Made by a program: the position numbers and the translations under genes
Source of the DNA: Gemmatimonadaceae bacterium
GTDB lineage: Bacteria > Gemmatimonadota > Gemmatimonadetes > Gemmatimonadales > Gemmatimonadaceae
Direction of reading: 5' to 3'
Assembly (NCBI GenBank): GCA_035633115.1
Contig: DASQFN010000050.1
Location: forward strand, 1-55,422
Length of the DNA stretch: 55,422 nucleotides
The notes under the pieces: generated by a model
What the model saw: only the letters and a program-made list of their open reading frames with translations
Databases searched by the model: none
What the model was told of the DNA's origin: nothing
Shown: piece after piece, positions 47,841 to 54,973 of the stretch
Position numbering within the stretch: the first letter of the stretch is position 1
How the letters are laid out: every line of letters begins with the position of its first letter

Positions 47841-49418
47841 ATGCGCCGTGCGTCGTGCATAATCCAATTCGTCCTCGCGACGGTCGTCATCGCTCCAATT
47901 GTTGTTGTAGGTCAAGAAGTCGCGCCCTCCGCAGACAGCGTAGTCAGAATCGCCCGCAATTTTCATCGAGCCAATCAGGCGCAAATCACTCGCGAACTCA
48001 TTTCCTTTTTGAGTCTTCCGAACGTTGCATCGGACACCACCGGGATCAGAAGAAACGCCGCAGCTCTGGTGACACTGTTCAGGAGGAGAGGGTTCAGTAC
48101 GGAGCTGCTTCCGTCAGATAGCGGAAATCCGCCAGCCCTTTACGCGGAACGGCCTGGAAAAACCGGTAGCCGTACTCTTGTTCTGTATGCGCACTATGAT
48201 GGACAGCCAGCTGCTGAGGCGACGTGGTTGGCACCGCCGTGGGTTCCGGTGCTCCGGACTGCAGCGGTTGAATTCGGCGGCCAGCCCATTTCAATAGCTG
48301 ATATAGTCGGGCCCCTGCCTTCCGATGCGCGCGTTTATGCGCGCTCTGCTAGCGACGACAAAGCGCCTATTATTGCGATCCTTGCGGCGATTGACGCGCT
48401 GGATGCTGCCAAAATTCCGCTCGGCGTAAATCTCAAAATGTTTTTGGAGGGAGAGGAGGAAGCAGGTTCGGAGCATTTGCGCGGCATTCTTAGACGGAAT
48501 GCCGAGCGGTTACGAAGCGATCTATGGATCATCTGCGACGGCCCGGTTCATCAAAGTGGGGCCCCGCAGTTGGTGTTTGGTGCGCGCGGCGTTCTGGACG
48601 TAGAGCTAAGTGTGTTCGGCCCGATACGAGCATTGCATAGCGGGCACTACGGTAACTGGGCGCCAAATCCCGCGGCATACTTGGCTGATTTACTGAGCTC
48701 TATGCGCGCGCCGAACGGAGACATCCTTATAGACGGTTTCAAGGAAGCGACGCGACCACCCACCGCTGCGGAACTCGAAGCGGTCAGCAGAATGCCCGAT
48801 TACGATAGCCGGCTTCGTCAGGAATTGTTGTTAGCAGCAAGCGAATCAAAGAACGCTAGGCTGGATGCGCGCCTACTGCAGCCTGCGCTCAACATTCGCG
48901 GATTCGTTTCCGGTGGAGTTGCCGCAAGTGCCGCGAATGCTATCCCATCTGTGGCGAAAGCATCAATCGATTTTCGACTCGTTCCAAATCTCGACCCGCC
49001 ACGCGTTCGAGCGTTAGTTGAAAGCCATTTCAAAAAGAAAGGGTTCTTCATCGTCATTGGCCGCGATCCGACTAGTGCAGAACGCCGCGCGCATTTTCCA
49101 ATCATCCGTGCCGATTGGAGTGATGGTTATCCCGCACTTCGAACGCCTCTGACGCTTCCTGCATCGAAGGCACTCGTCCAAGCTGTGACGGAGGCCCGTG
49201 GCGTGGCGCCTGTCTTGGCTCCAACGATGGGTGCTAGCCTCCCGCTCTACATAATTGCTGAGGAAGCGCGTGCGCCCATTATCGCGCTGCCCATCGTCAA
49301 TCACGACAACAACCAGCATGGGCCAAACGAAAACGTTCGACTGCAGAGCCTTTGGGATGGTGTTGAGACGTTCGCCGTAGTGCTGGTCCGGCTGAGCGAG
49401 GTCTGGGCTGCTCGATGA
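47841..49418 (+). CDS. M20 family metallopeptidase (dipeptidase-like), exported
   Basis: 525 residues from ATG 47841 (MRRASCIIQFVLATVVIAPIVVVGQ, a signal peptide); earlier in-frame starts lack one. Di-zinc ligands of the M20 fold are in place: LYAHYDGQPA (His), ARSASDDKAPI (bridging Asp), FLEGEEEAGSEH (catalytic Glu and zinc Glu) and IVNHDNNQHGPNENV (His). The lid domain lies between, with ALHSGHYGNWAPNPA. M20 members include carnosine-type dipeptidases and aminoacylases; ANAIPSVAKASIDFRLVP is typical of the dipeptidase branch. The stop overlaps the ATG of the amine oxidase (ATGA), indicating a coupled pathway: release of an amino acid or N-methyl amino acid, then its oxidation. Confidence 0.93.
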   Translation: MRRASCIIQFVLATVVIAPIVVVGQEVAPSADSVVRIARNFHRANQAQITRELISFLSLPNVASDTTGIRRNAAALVTLFRRRGFSTELLPSDSGNPPALYAERPGKTGSRTLVLYAHYDGQPAAEATWLAPPWVPVLRTAAVEFGGQPISIADIVGPLPSDARVYARSASDDKAPIIAILAAIDALDAAKIPLGVNLKMFLEGEEEAGSEHLRGILRRNAERLRSDLWIICDGPVHQSGAPQLVFGARGVLDVELSVFGPIRALHSGHYGNWAPNPAAYLADLLSSMRAPNGDILIDGFKEATRPPTAAELEAVSRMPDYDSRLRQELLLAASESKNARLDARLLQPALNIRGFVSGGVAASAANAIPSVAKASIDFRLVPNLDPPRVRALVESHFKKKGFFIVIGRDPTSAERRAHFPIIRADWSDGYPALRTPLTLPASKALVQAVTEARGVAPVLAPTMGASLPLYIIAEEARAPIIALPIVNHDNNQHGPNENVRLQSLWDGVETFAVVLVRLSEVWAAR

Positions 49419-50605
49419 TCGACCTTCCCCACCCTTCGCCTCAGCGCACTACGCGTCGAAAGTCAGGCCTTATCTACGATGTAATCGTCGTCGGGTTGGG
49501 CGCTGTCGGCAGCGCTGCGTTATACACGCTGGCGGAGCAGGGGTGGGGAGTTGCAGGCGTAGATTCGCAAGATCCGCCACACAGTCTCGGATCGAGTCAT
49601 GGGAAATCTCGAATCTTCCGTGAGGCCTACTATGAACATCCCAACTATGTGCCATTACTACGTCAGGCATTTAGGAAATGGAACAACCTGAATGCACTCG
49701 CCATCCCAAAGTTGTTCCGCCGAACCGGTGGACTGATGATCGGACCTGCTGAATCAGACCTGGTTGCGGGTTCGGCATCTAGCGCTTCTCAGCACCAGAT
49801 TCCGGTCGAGCGCCTGAGTTCAGACGCCATACATGAGCACTTCCCAGCGTTCATGCCCCCACCGGAAATGGTTGGTATCTATGAGGACCGGGCAGGCGTT
49901 CTGATGCCCGAGCTATGTATTCGAACTTACCTCGATTTTGCCAAAGATCTTGGAGCACACACTTACAGTGGAGCGGCAGTAATTGATCTGCGCCTAGAAA
50001 CGGACCCTTTGGTCGTGGAGACAGTACGAGGCGATATTACCGCGCGGCGCGTCATTCTCGCCGCCGGCGCTTGGATGAGTAAGATATTACGGTCGACCGG
50101 AGTAACGTTACCGCTCTCCGTTGAACGCCAAACTATGCACTGGTTTTCCAGTCTCGAACCATCTGACATCGTCAAACCTCACCGCTTCCCAGTTTCCCTT
50201 ATTGAGCACGAACCTGGTCGTATTTTCTACGTGCTCCCAGATCTCGGCGACGGTGTGAAGGCCGCGATTCACCATGAAGGAGCGATTGTGGATCCGGACC
50301 AGATCGACCGCACCGTATCAGATCTAGATCGTACCCGCATCCGTGACTTGGTGAGGCGGTTTCTTCCAGGAGTCGACGGCGAGATTTCTGAATCGGTCGT
50401 TTGTATGTACACCGATACGCCGGACAACCACTTCATTCTGGACACGCTTCCTGGAAACCCGAACGTGATCGTAGCGAGCGCCTGCTCCGGGCATGGGTTC
50501 AAGCTTTCTAATGTGGTCGGTGAGATTGCCGCGAACCTGGCGACCGGGGGTCGAATCGATTTTGACATATCACTCTTTTCGGCCAGCAGGTTTCGATCTT
50601 CGTAG
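49415..50605 (+). CDS. FAD-dependent amine oxidase, N-methyltryptophan/sarcosine oxidase type
   Basis: 396 residues. The Rossmann motif VIVVGLGAVGSAALYTLAEQGWGVAGVDS is followed by HSLGSSHGKSRIFREAYYEHPNYVPL, a signature of the monomeric sarcosine oxidase/SolA family (GSSHGxSRI). The covalent-flavin Cys appears in SACSGHGFKLSNVVGEI (about residue 357), so an 8-alpha-S-cysteinyl FAD is expected. The reaction oxidises a secondary amine such as sarcosine or N-methyltryptophan to the primary amine, formaldehyde and hydrogen peroxide. There is no signal peptide, although the N-terminus has about 20 extra basic residues before the domain. It is translationally coupled to the exported M20 peptidase; the substrate is not determined. 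Confidence 0.9.
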   Translation: MIDLPHPSPQRTTRRKSGLIYDVIVVGLGAVGSAALYTLAEQGWGVAGVDSQDPPHSLGSSHGKSRIFREAYYEHPNYVPLLRQAFRKWNNLNALAIPKLFRRTGGLMIGPAESDLVAGSASSASQHQIPVERLSSDAIHEHFPAFMPPPEMVGIYEDRAGVLMPELCIRTYLDFAKDLGAHTYSGAAVIDLRLETDPLVVETVRGDITARRVILAAGAWMSKILRSTGVTLPLSVERQTMHWFSSLEPSDIVKPHRFPVSLIEHEPGRIFYVLPDLGDGVKAAIHHEGAIVDPDQIDRTVSDLDRTRIRDLVRRFLPGVDGEISESVVCMYTDTPDNHFILDTLPGNPNVIVASACSGHGFKLSNVVGEIAANLATGGRIDFDISLFSASRFRSS

Positions 50606-50731
50606 CGACGCAAAAGCGGTACAGATTTGCACTTTACTGCATGACAAACCCGGCATCTACGACCGATCACGTGATCGCGAAGTGCCGACCTTGACCTTGC
50701 TCCATCAATAAGAGAGAGAACGTCGCTTTCA

Positions 50732-51031
50732 GTGGTGAAACCGAGCGCCATTGGCTTCCCAATTGAATACGTATTAAGGCCGTCTGAAATCGTTCTAGAA
50801 TCGACGATCAATGGCGGCGCTGATGGAAGGTCCCCGGCGACAGATTTTCAAGACAAGATCTTTACGGCACAAGGCGACATCGACTGTTGCCGCCCGTTAG
50901 AACGGCCGCGATTCGAGCGTCATGTTCGATTCGTTGTTGCACGCGGCTGGATCTTAACCGCCAGGCACGCCCAAGAGAACGTTGTTGCGCGACCAGCCCT
51001 ATGGAATTTCAACAGGAACGCGCCTTCTTGA
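50732..51031 (+). CDS. possible small protein, hypothetical
   Basis: 99 codons from GTG 50732, with GAGAGA upstream. The translation (VKPSAIGFPIEYVLRPSEIV...; FVVARGWILTARHAQENVV) has balanced composition but no recognisable domain, signal or membrane span. It lies alone between the amine oxidase end and the convergent winged-helix gene. It could be a chance frame or a fragment. The rest of 50606-51164 shows nothing else. Confidence 0.3.
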   Translation: MVKPSAIGFPIEYVLRPSEIVLESTINGGADGRSPATDFQDKIFTAQGDIDCCRPLERPRFERHVRFVVARGWILTARHAQENVVARPALWNFNRNAPS

Positions 51032-51164
51032 AGCGTGTTTATTCCGTCCACGATCGTTTCTAAGCGACGATCGATGACGTGGAGGGGTGAGCCATCCACA
51101 AACGAAATTCGATAGAAGGTTGTTCTTCGAGAATTTCTGGCGGCCGGGCGAATTCAACCGCAGG

Positions 51165-51671
51165 CTATTGCTTCGGACTAACCTGTTCGGATGACAGCCG
51201 ATAGGCTTTCGAGCGTGTTCCATCGACCGCGATAGAGCTAATGACGTATCCGCGCGATGGAAGGATTCGGCTCAAGAGCGCATCGATGTAGCCTTTCTTC
51301 GCACCGGTTTCAGTGATCAGCCTGGACTTAGTTGCGCCGTCGGACTCAGCGAGAAGCGCTAGAACCTGAACGACAGTTTTGCTCTCACCTCTGAGGCTTT
51401 GGCCTACAAGTGACCGATACGTAGCGGTCTTCGCTGCGAGTTGCTTCCTGAGGGTGCGTATTTCTTGCTTGAGAACAGCAGCTGGTGTGGGTTCGGTGGT
51501 GCTGTCGCTCAGTTCAGCGGCGTCGGTAGTTACAGAATCTTGCATCAGCTGGGCGCTCACGAGAGCCGTAGGAGATAGCGTCTTCTGCGGCAACACTTCA
51601 GCGAGTTGTGCTGCCTTTAGCGCCCGTGTAGCACCTCTCGTCGGCCGCGTCTTTTTCTTCTTTTCGACCAT
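51165..51671 (-). CDS. coiled-coil / winged-helix protein divergent from the retron
   Basis: 168 residues. The basic N-terminus (VEKKKKTRPTRGATRALKAAQ) can bind nucleic acid. A low-complexity Thr/Ala/Ser stretch follows, then a short coiled coil (AAVLKQEIRTLRKQLAAKTATY). Residues about 95-160 look like a winged helix-turn-helix: KTVVQVLALLAESDGATKSRLITETGAKKGYIDALLSRILPSRGYVISSIAVDGTRSKAYRLS, with a recognition helix and a beta-wing. ATG 51671 has GGAGG upstream. It starts 178 bp from the retron RNA and reads away from it, so it may regulate the retron or be an independent gene. No named family recognised. Confidence 0.7.
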   Translation of the reverse strand: MVEKKKKTRPTRGATRALKAAQLAEVLPQKTLSPTALVSAQLMQDSVTTDAAELSDSTTEPTPAAVLKQEIRTLRKQLAAKTATYRSLVGQSLRGESKTVVQVLALLAESDGATKSRLITETGAKKGYIDALLSRILPSRGYVISSIAVDGTRSKAYRLSSEQVSPKQ

Positions 51672-51848
51672 TGGTACTTCCTCCAGGTGGTTGGTGATCT
51701 CGTAATGATCACGGCATTTCCTGGAAGGGCAACCGAACTTGAAATCATGTTAATCAAGTGCGGGACACGCGGATTGTACTATCCGTTTCCGCATGGGGCG
51801 ACCTCCTTTTTCCCCTATATTCTCCGGTCTATGCCATATATTACGGCC

Positions 51849-51990
51849 GCGCCGGGGCTGGTAGTCTGATTGCATGACCTTGTGTAAACGCAAGGGCTAT
51901 CGGTTGTTGTGGATAAGCTCGTTACGCGTCAGTGTTTAACGTGACGTGGGTTGTCTGGGTATAGGAGAGTCTTCACGCCAGCCCCGGTGC
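51849..51990 (+). ncRNA. candidate retron msr-msd RNA
   Basis: GCGCCGGGGCTGG (51849-51861, a1) pairs with CCAGCCCCGGTGC (51978-51990, a2): 13 bp with a single G-U, enclosing 116 nt. Directly after a1 comes TAGTC, where retrons place the branching G (51864 predicted). The msr part holds a hairpin CCTTGTG-TAAA-CGCAAGG (51878-51895). A second hairpin CGCGTCA...TGACGTG (51925-51948) falls in the msd part. The reverse transcriptase gene starts 107 nt downstream, the normal retron order. Length (142 nt) and architecture match known retrons; the exact msd boundaries are inferred. A possible -10 box TATATT lies at 51837-51842. Confidence 0.7.
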
Positions 51991-52096
51991 TTCTGCTCCT
52001 CCTTGTGACGAGGCCGCAATAACTCAGTCGTCTGATTCCTCCTCTGAGGGCGCTTTTCCTTCTTCCGCCCCTTTTCAGCCGCCGCAATCGATTCCT

Positions 52097-52759
52097 TTGC
52101 TCAAAGGAGGGGTCACATCTACGCCCCAGAGCAGCTTACGAATAGCAGGGACCGCCAACGAACTTCGCCAAAAATTCAATAAGCTCTATGGCTTAGACGC
52201 TGTAGGCGAGGTGGCGAGTTTACTCGACGTAAGCCCAACATTGCTGAAATGGTATTTGTATTCTCCAGGCGCGCCTCGATACCGGCAATTCACCATTACG
52301 AAGCGTCGCGGTGGCATCCGAACCCTGCACGAGCCTGTTGGAGGGCTCAAGATATTGCAGCGAAAGCTTCTGCAAGTCCTCACGGCTGTTCATTCACCGC
52401 GCGCATGTGTGCATGGATTTGCATCGGGGAGAAGCGTTAAAACGAACGCCGAAGAACACGTTGGGTCAAAGGTGCTGCTAAATGTTGACCTCGCTGACTT
52501 TTTCCCGTCGATTCACTTTGGTCGCGTGTATGGAATGTTTAAAGCGCGCCCTTACGAACTTCCTGTTAATGTTTCCGCAGTCCTCGCTCAGTTGTGTTGT
52601 TATCGGAAGCACCTACCTCAAGGTGCACCTACGTCTCCCATTGTAGCGAACATGGTCACCGCAAAGTTAGATGGGGACCTCCGGAAATTTGCCGCTGTGC
52701 CACCGTCTTCGATACACCCGATATGCCGACGACCTTACATTCTCGTCACGGCGCCGTAA
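52097..52759 (+). CDS. retron reverse transcriptase, 5' frame (fingers/palm up to the frameshift)
   Basis: 220 codons from TTG 52097 (GGAG lies downstream, so the start is uncertain; the frame is open further upstream without a good start). Retron reverse transcriptase hallmarks: ITKRRGGIRTLHEPVGGLKILQRKLL; HGFASGRSVKTNAEEHVGSKVLLNVDLADFFPSIHFGRV, holding the retron NAxxH motif and catalytic motif A Asp (about residue 131); and LPQGAPTSPIVANMVTAKLD (motif B). From about 52700 this frame turns into nonsense (PPSSIHPICRRPYILVTAP) because of one extra base; the true continuation is in the next frame. It copies its own RNA into msDNA in family members. Belongs with the following entry as one gene. 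Confidence 0.9.
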   Translation: MLKGGVTSTPQSSLRIAGTANELRQKFNKLYGLDAVGEVASLLDVSPTLLKWYLYSPGAPRYRQFTITKRRGGIRTLHEPVGGLKILQRKLLQVLTAVHSPRACVHGFASGRSVKTNAEEHVGSKVLLNVDLADFFPSIHFGRVYGMFKARPYELPVNVSAVLAQLCCYRKHLPQGAPTSPIVANMVTAKLDGDLRKFAAVPPSSIHPICRRPYILVTAP

Positions 52760-53936
52760 CCTGTCAGTGGCCGTTGTTGCCGATCCCGATGCTACGGGCG
52801 CGCGATCGATCACGATTGGCTCACACCTAGAAGGAATAATTCGGGCGAATGGTTTTACGGTGAATTCAGCAAAGGTCCGGGTTGCACGCTCAACTGGGCG
52901 GATGGAAGTAACCGGCATTGTGGTTAACGAGAAACCGAATCTGCCTCGGGCTTTTGTCAGAGAGATCCGCAGCATGCTGTACGCCTGGGAACGGTACGGT
53001 TTAGTTAGCGCGGGCCGTCATTTTAGTGAGTCGATCGACACGAAAGACAGGCGCGAACTCGACGAGGATCGACTGGTTGACTTCTCCGCGGTAGTACGCG
53101 GGAAACTTGACTACCTCAGAATGGTTCGTGGTGTAGATGACGACGTGTATGCAAAGCTCGTCGGATGGTATGCGGACCTCGAAGGCACCTACGTCCCTCC
53201 TATTCGAGGAAGCGAATCACCGATCCCATTGGGGGTGCGGCGAGTAATCGAGGCGCTGTGGTTCCTTGAATCGCTGGAAGAGGAAGCGGATACCAGTGCT
53301 ATGTCCCAAGGAACGGGTTTTATGTTGCGCGGTTTTGGTTTAGTGACCTGCGCTCATGTTATCACGCCAAATCACACTATGCGCGCATTTCGTAGCGATG
53401 AGCCTCGGATGCAATATGTCGTCGTCGTGCGGCGCATTGACGCTGGTCGTGACCTTGCCATTCTAGGTTTCGAGTCCTTTGAAAGACTAGGCCGTATTCC
53501 CCTAGGTTGTTGCGATGTAGACGCCATGTTGCCTCGGGATCGGGCACCGAGTGGGGCTCATCTTCGGTTGACGCACGAAATGCCAACTCCTGGGCAATCG
53601 CTACACCTGTTAGGTTTCCCAAATTATTCGCCAGGGCATACTGCTCACATACGCGAGGCGAGGGTCACTGGACAACGTACACATTTTGGTTTTCCTCGGA
53701 TTAGCGTTGACGGTTCAATTGTTACAGGAATGAGCGGCGGGCCTGCGGTAGATAACGCAGGTAGGGTAATTGGTGTGCTCGCAACGGGTGCCGAAAGCGA
53801 AATTATCAGCACAGGTGCTGATAATTACGGGATTATTCCAGCACCTGTCCTCAGAACTTGGCGAACAGAAATCGGACAGAGTTCGGCTCCTTTCGAAACT
53901 CTGCCCGAACAGATCTCTCGGCGACCTAAGGATTAA
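52671..53936 (+). CDS. retron reverse transcriptase, 3' frame (YADD onward) fused to trypsin-like serine protease
   Basis: The real protein enters this frame at about 52701; the ATG at 52671 is probably incidental. Dropping one C at 52700/52701 gives KFAAVHRLRYTRYADDLTFSS, a canonical retron palm. Then come the retron-specific VTG motif (RMEVTGIVVNEK) and the RAFVREIRSMLYAWERYG thumb block. From about 53290 a chymotrypsin-fold protease is fused: TGFMLRGFGLVTCAHVI (His codon 53355), RRIDAGRDLAILGFE (Asp 53451) and IVTGMSGGPAVDNAGRVIGVLA (Ser 53733), a complete triad with oxyanion loop. No signal peptide, so it acts in the cytosol. Retron surveys describe protease-fused retron RTs; the protease would be the effector triggered when phage activity disturbs the msDNA-RT complex (inference). 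Confidence 0.9.
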   Translation: MGTSGNLPLCHRLRYTRYADDLTFSSRRRNLSVAVVADPDATGARSITIGSHLEGIIRANGFTVNSAKVRVARSTGRMEVTGIVVNEKPNLPRAFVREIRSMLYAWERYGLVSAGRHFSESIDTKDRRELDEDRLVDFSAVVRGKLDYLRMVRGVDDDVYAKLVGWYADLEGTYVPPIRGSESPIPLGVRRVIEALWFLESLEEEADTSAMSQGTGFMLRGFGLVTCAHVITPNHTMRAFRSDEPRMQYVVVVRRIDAGRDLAILGFESFERLGRIPLGCCDVDAMLPRDRAPSGAHLRLTHEMPTPGQSLHLLGFPNYSPGHTAHIREARVTGQRTHFGFPRISVDGSIVTGMSGGPAVDNAGRVIGVLATGAESEIISTGADNYGIIPAPVLRTWRTEIGQSSAPFETLPEQISRRPKD

Positions 53937-54089
53937 ACGGCGATTCGACTCCACTGCAGCTCATAATGCTTGAACACAATGCTTTCCGCGTTGTCCTCCT
54001 CAACTTCATCGTGCAGGAAGCTACCACCTAATCCGTTGGACGTGAGTGAAGTTTGGATTCTAGGACTTTTTGAGGAGTATTACGCGAAA

Positions 54090-54112
54090 CAGCCATCGCA
54101 CTCCGATGGCTG
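54090..54112. terminator. hairpin between retron and tRNA-Phe, possible bidirectional terminator
   Basis: CAGCCATCG and CGATGGCTG form a perfect 9-bp stem with the 5-nt loop CACTC. On the plus strand it is followed by CTTCTCTC (end of the retron gene), on the minus strand by TTTCG (end of the tRNA transcript). Neither T-run is strong. Confidence 0.6.
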
Positions 54113-54148
54113 CTTCTCTCGTAACTGCGTGAATGCGAACCCGTTACA

Positions 54149-54223
<75 letters not shown>

Positions 54224-54368
54224 GGTGTTTACTACACTGTGTAAGCCGCGGTTCGCAATGTAATTCTGGCCCCTTGACGCTGGAACCCCTGCCACTCCTG
54301 CCTCACAGCATCGGTACGACTCATGCGATACTCGCCGCCAGACGCAACACTTTTGGAGCAGAGAAACC

Positions 54369-54500
54369 ATGAGCAAGATCCTACGCGGCCTTGCCGCAGG
54401 TTACGGCGCGAGAAAACTAACCGGCCGCTGCGGCTGCATGGGAATTATCGTTTTCATCATCCTCTGGTTTCTGCTTGGTAAGATCGGGATCTTCAGCTGA
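54369..54500 (+). CDS. small single-pass membrane protein, hypothetical
   Basis: 43 residues: MSKILRGLAAGYGARKLTGR, then CGCMGIIVFIILWFLLGKIGIFS. A basic N-terminal amphipathic stretch precedes one membrane helix (residues about 25-40), so the N-terminus is probably cytosolic. Two Cys flank a Gly at the membrane entry. The start context is GGAG 13 bases upstream, somewhat far. It lies between tRNA-Phe and convergent queF, outside the island. No family recognised, but the coding pattern and the fit of the gap make it likely real. Confidence 0.6.
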   Translation: MSKILRGLAAGYGARKLTGRCGCMGIIVFIILWFLLGKIGIFS

Positions 54501-54543
54501 TCATCGCCATCATCCCGTTGAGCGGAAAGCCGGAGCTCTCGAG

Positions 54544-54948
54544 CTAGCCCTTCGCGCCATGAGTGGCGGTGATTACCGACTTGATCCCGCCACGCAGGTT
54601 GAAGTCGCCAACCACTCTCATCCAGCGAGGACTGACGACAGCTACCAAGTCGTCGAGGATCCGATTCACCGCCCGTTCGTAGAAGATCCCGTCATTTCGA
54701 AAGCTCCACAGGTAGAGCTTGAGGCTCTTGAGCTCTACGCAGGCCTGTGCCGGTACATACGTAATCCGGATTATCCCGAAATCCGGCGCTCCGCCCTGCA
54801 AAGTCATGAGTTCCTTCGTGTCAGTCTCGATCCCGCCAAACGGACACAACGACGTGAACTCATTGCAGTCCATGTGGATTTCATATTCCCTGTCCGCGTA
54901 GGGATTCGCGAACGTCTCGAGCAGTTCCGGCTTCGGCATGCTGAACAA
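54544..54948 (-). CDS. queF: NADPH-dependent 7-cyano-7-deazaguanine reductase (QueF, type I)
   Basis: 134 residues, the short unimodular form. Reduces preQ0 to preQ1 in queuosine tRNA-modification biosynthesis. Seen: CNEFTSLCPFGGIETD with the catalytic Cys, PDFGIIRITYVPAQACVELKSLKLYLWSFRNDGIFYERAVNRILDDL (substrate Glu in VELKS and the QueF motif region), and a C-terminal RWMRVVGDFNLRGGI block. Compared with B. subtilis QueF there are about ten extra residues between the catalytic Cys and PDFG, a variant I believe occurs in other phyla. The gene follows the rhomboid gene's partner position in reverse: queF is upstream-overlapping no one and lies 25 bp downstream of the rhomboid gene stop, so they share a transcript. 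Confidence 0.95.
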   Translation of the reverse strand: MFSMPKPELLETFANPYADREYEIHMDCNEFTSLCPFGGIETDTKELMTLQGGAPDFGIIRITYVPAQACVELKSLKLYLWSFRNDGIFYERAVNRILDDLVAVVSPRWMRVVGDFNLRGGIKSVITATHGAKG

Positions 54949-54973
54949 TGCACGAATCGGAGACCCGGTTCAA

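Noticed and set aside
51687-51869. 60-codon plus-strand frame upstream of the retron
   Set aside because: It runs through the retron promoter and a1 region with no domain or convincing start; better explained as regulatory DNA.
51878-51895. TGTAAACG in the retron RNA resembling half of the sugar-locus operator
   Set aside because: It is explained by the msr hairpin loop; the other half of the palindrome is missing.
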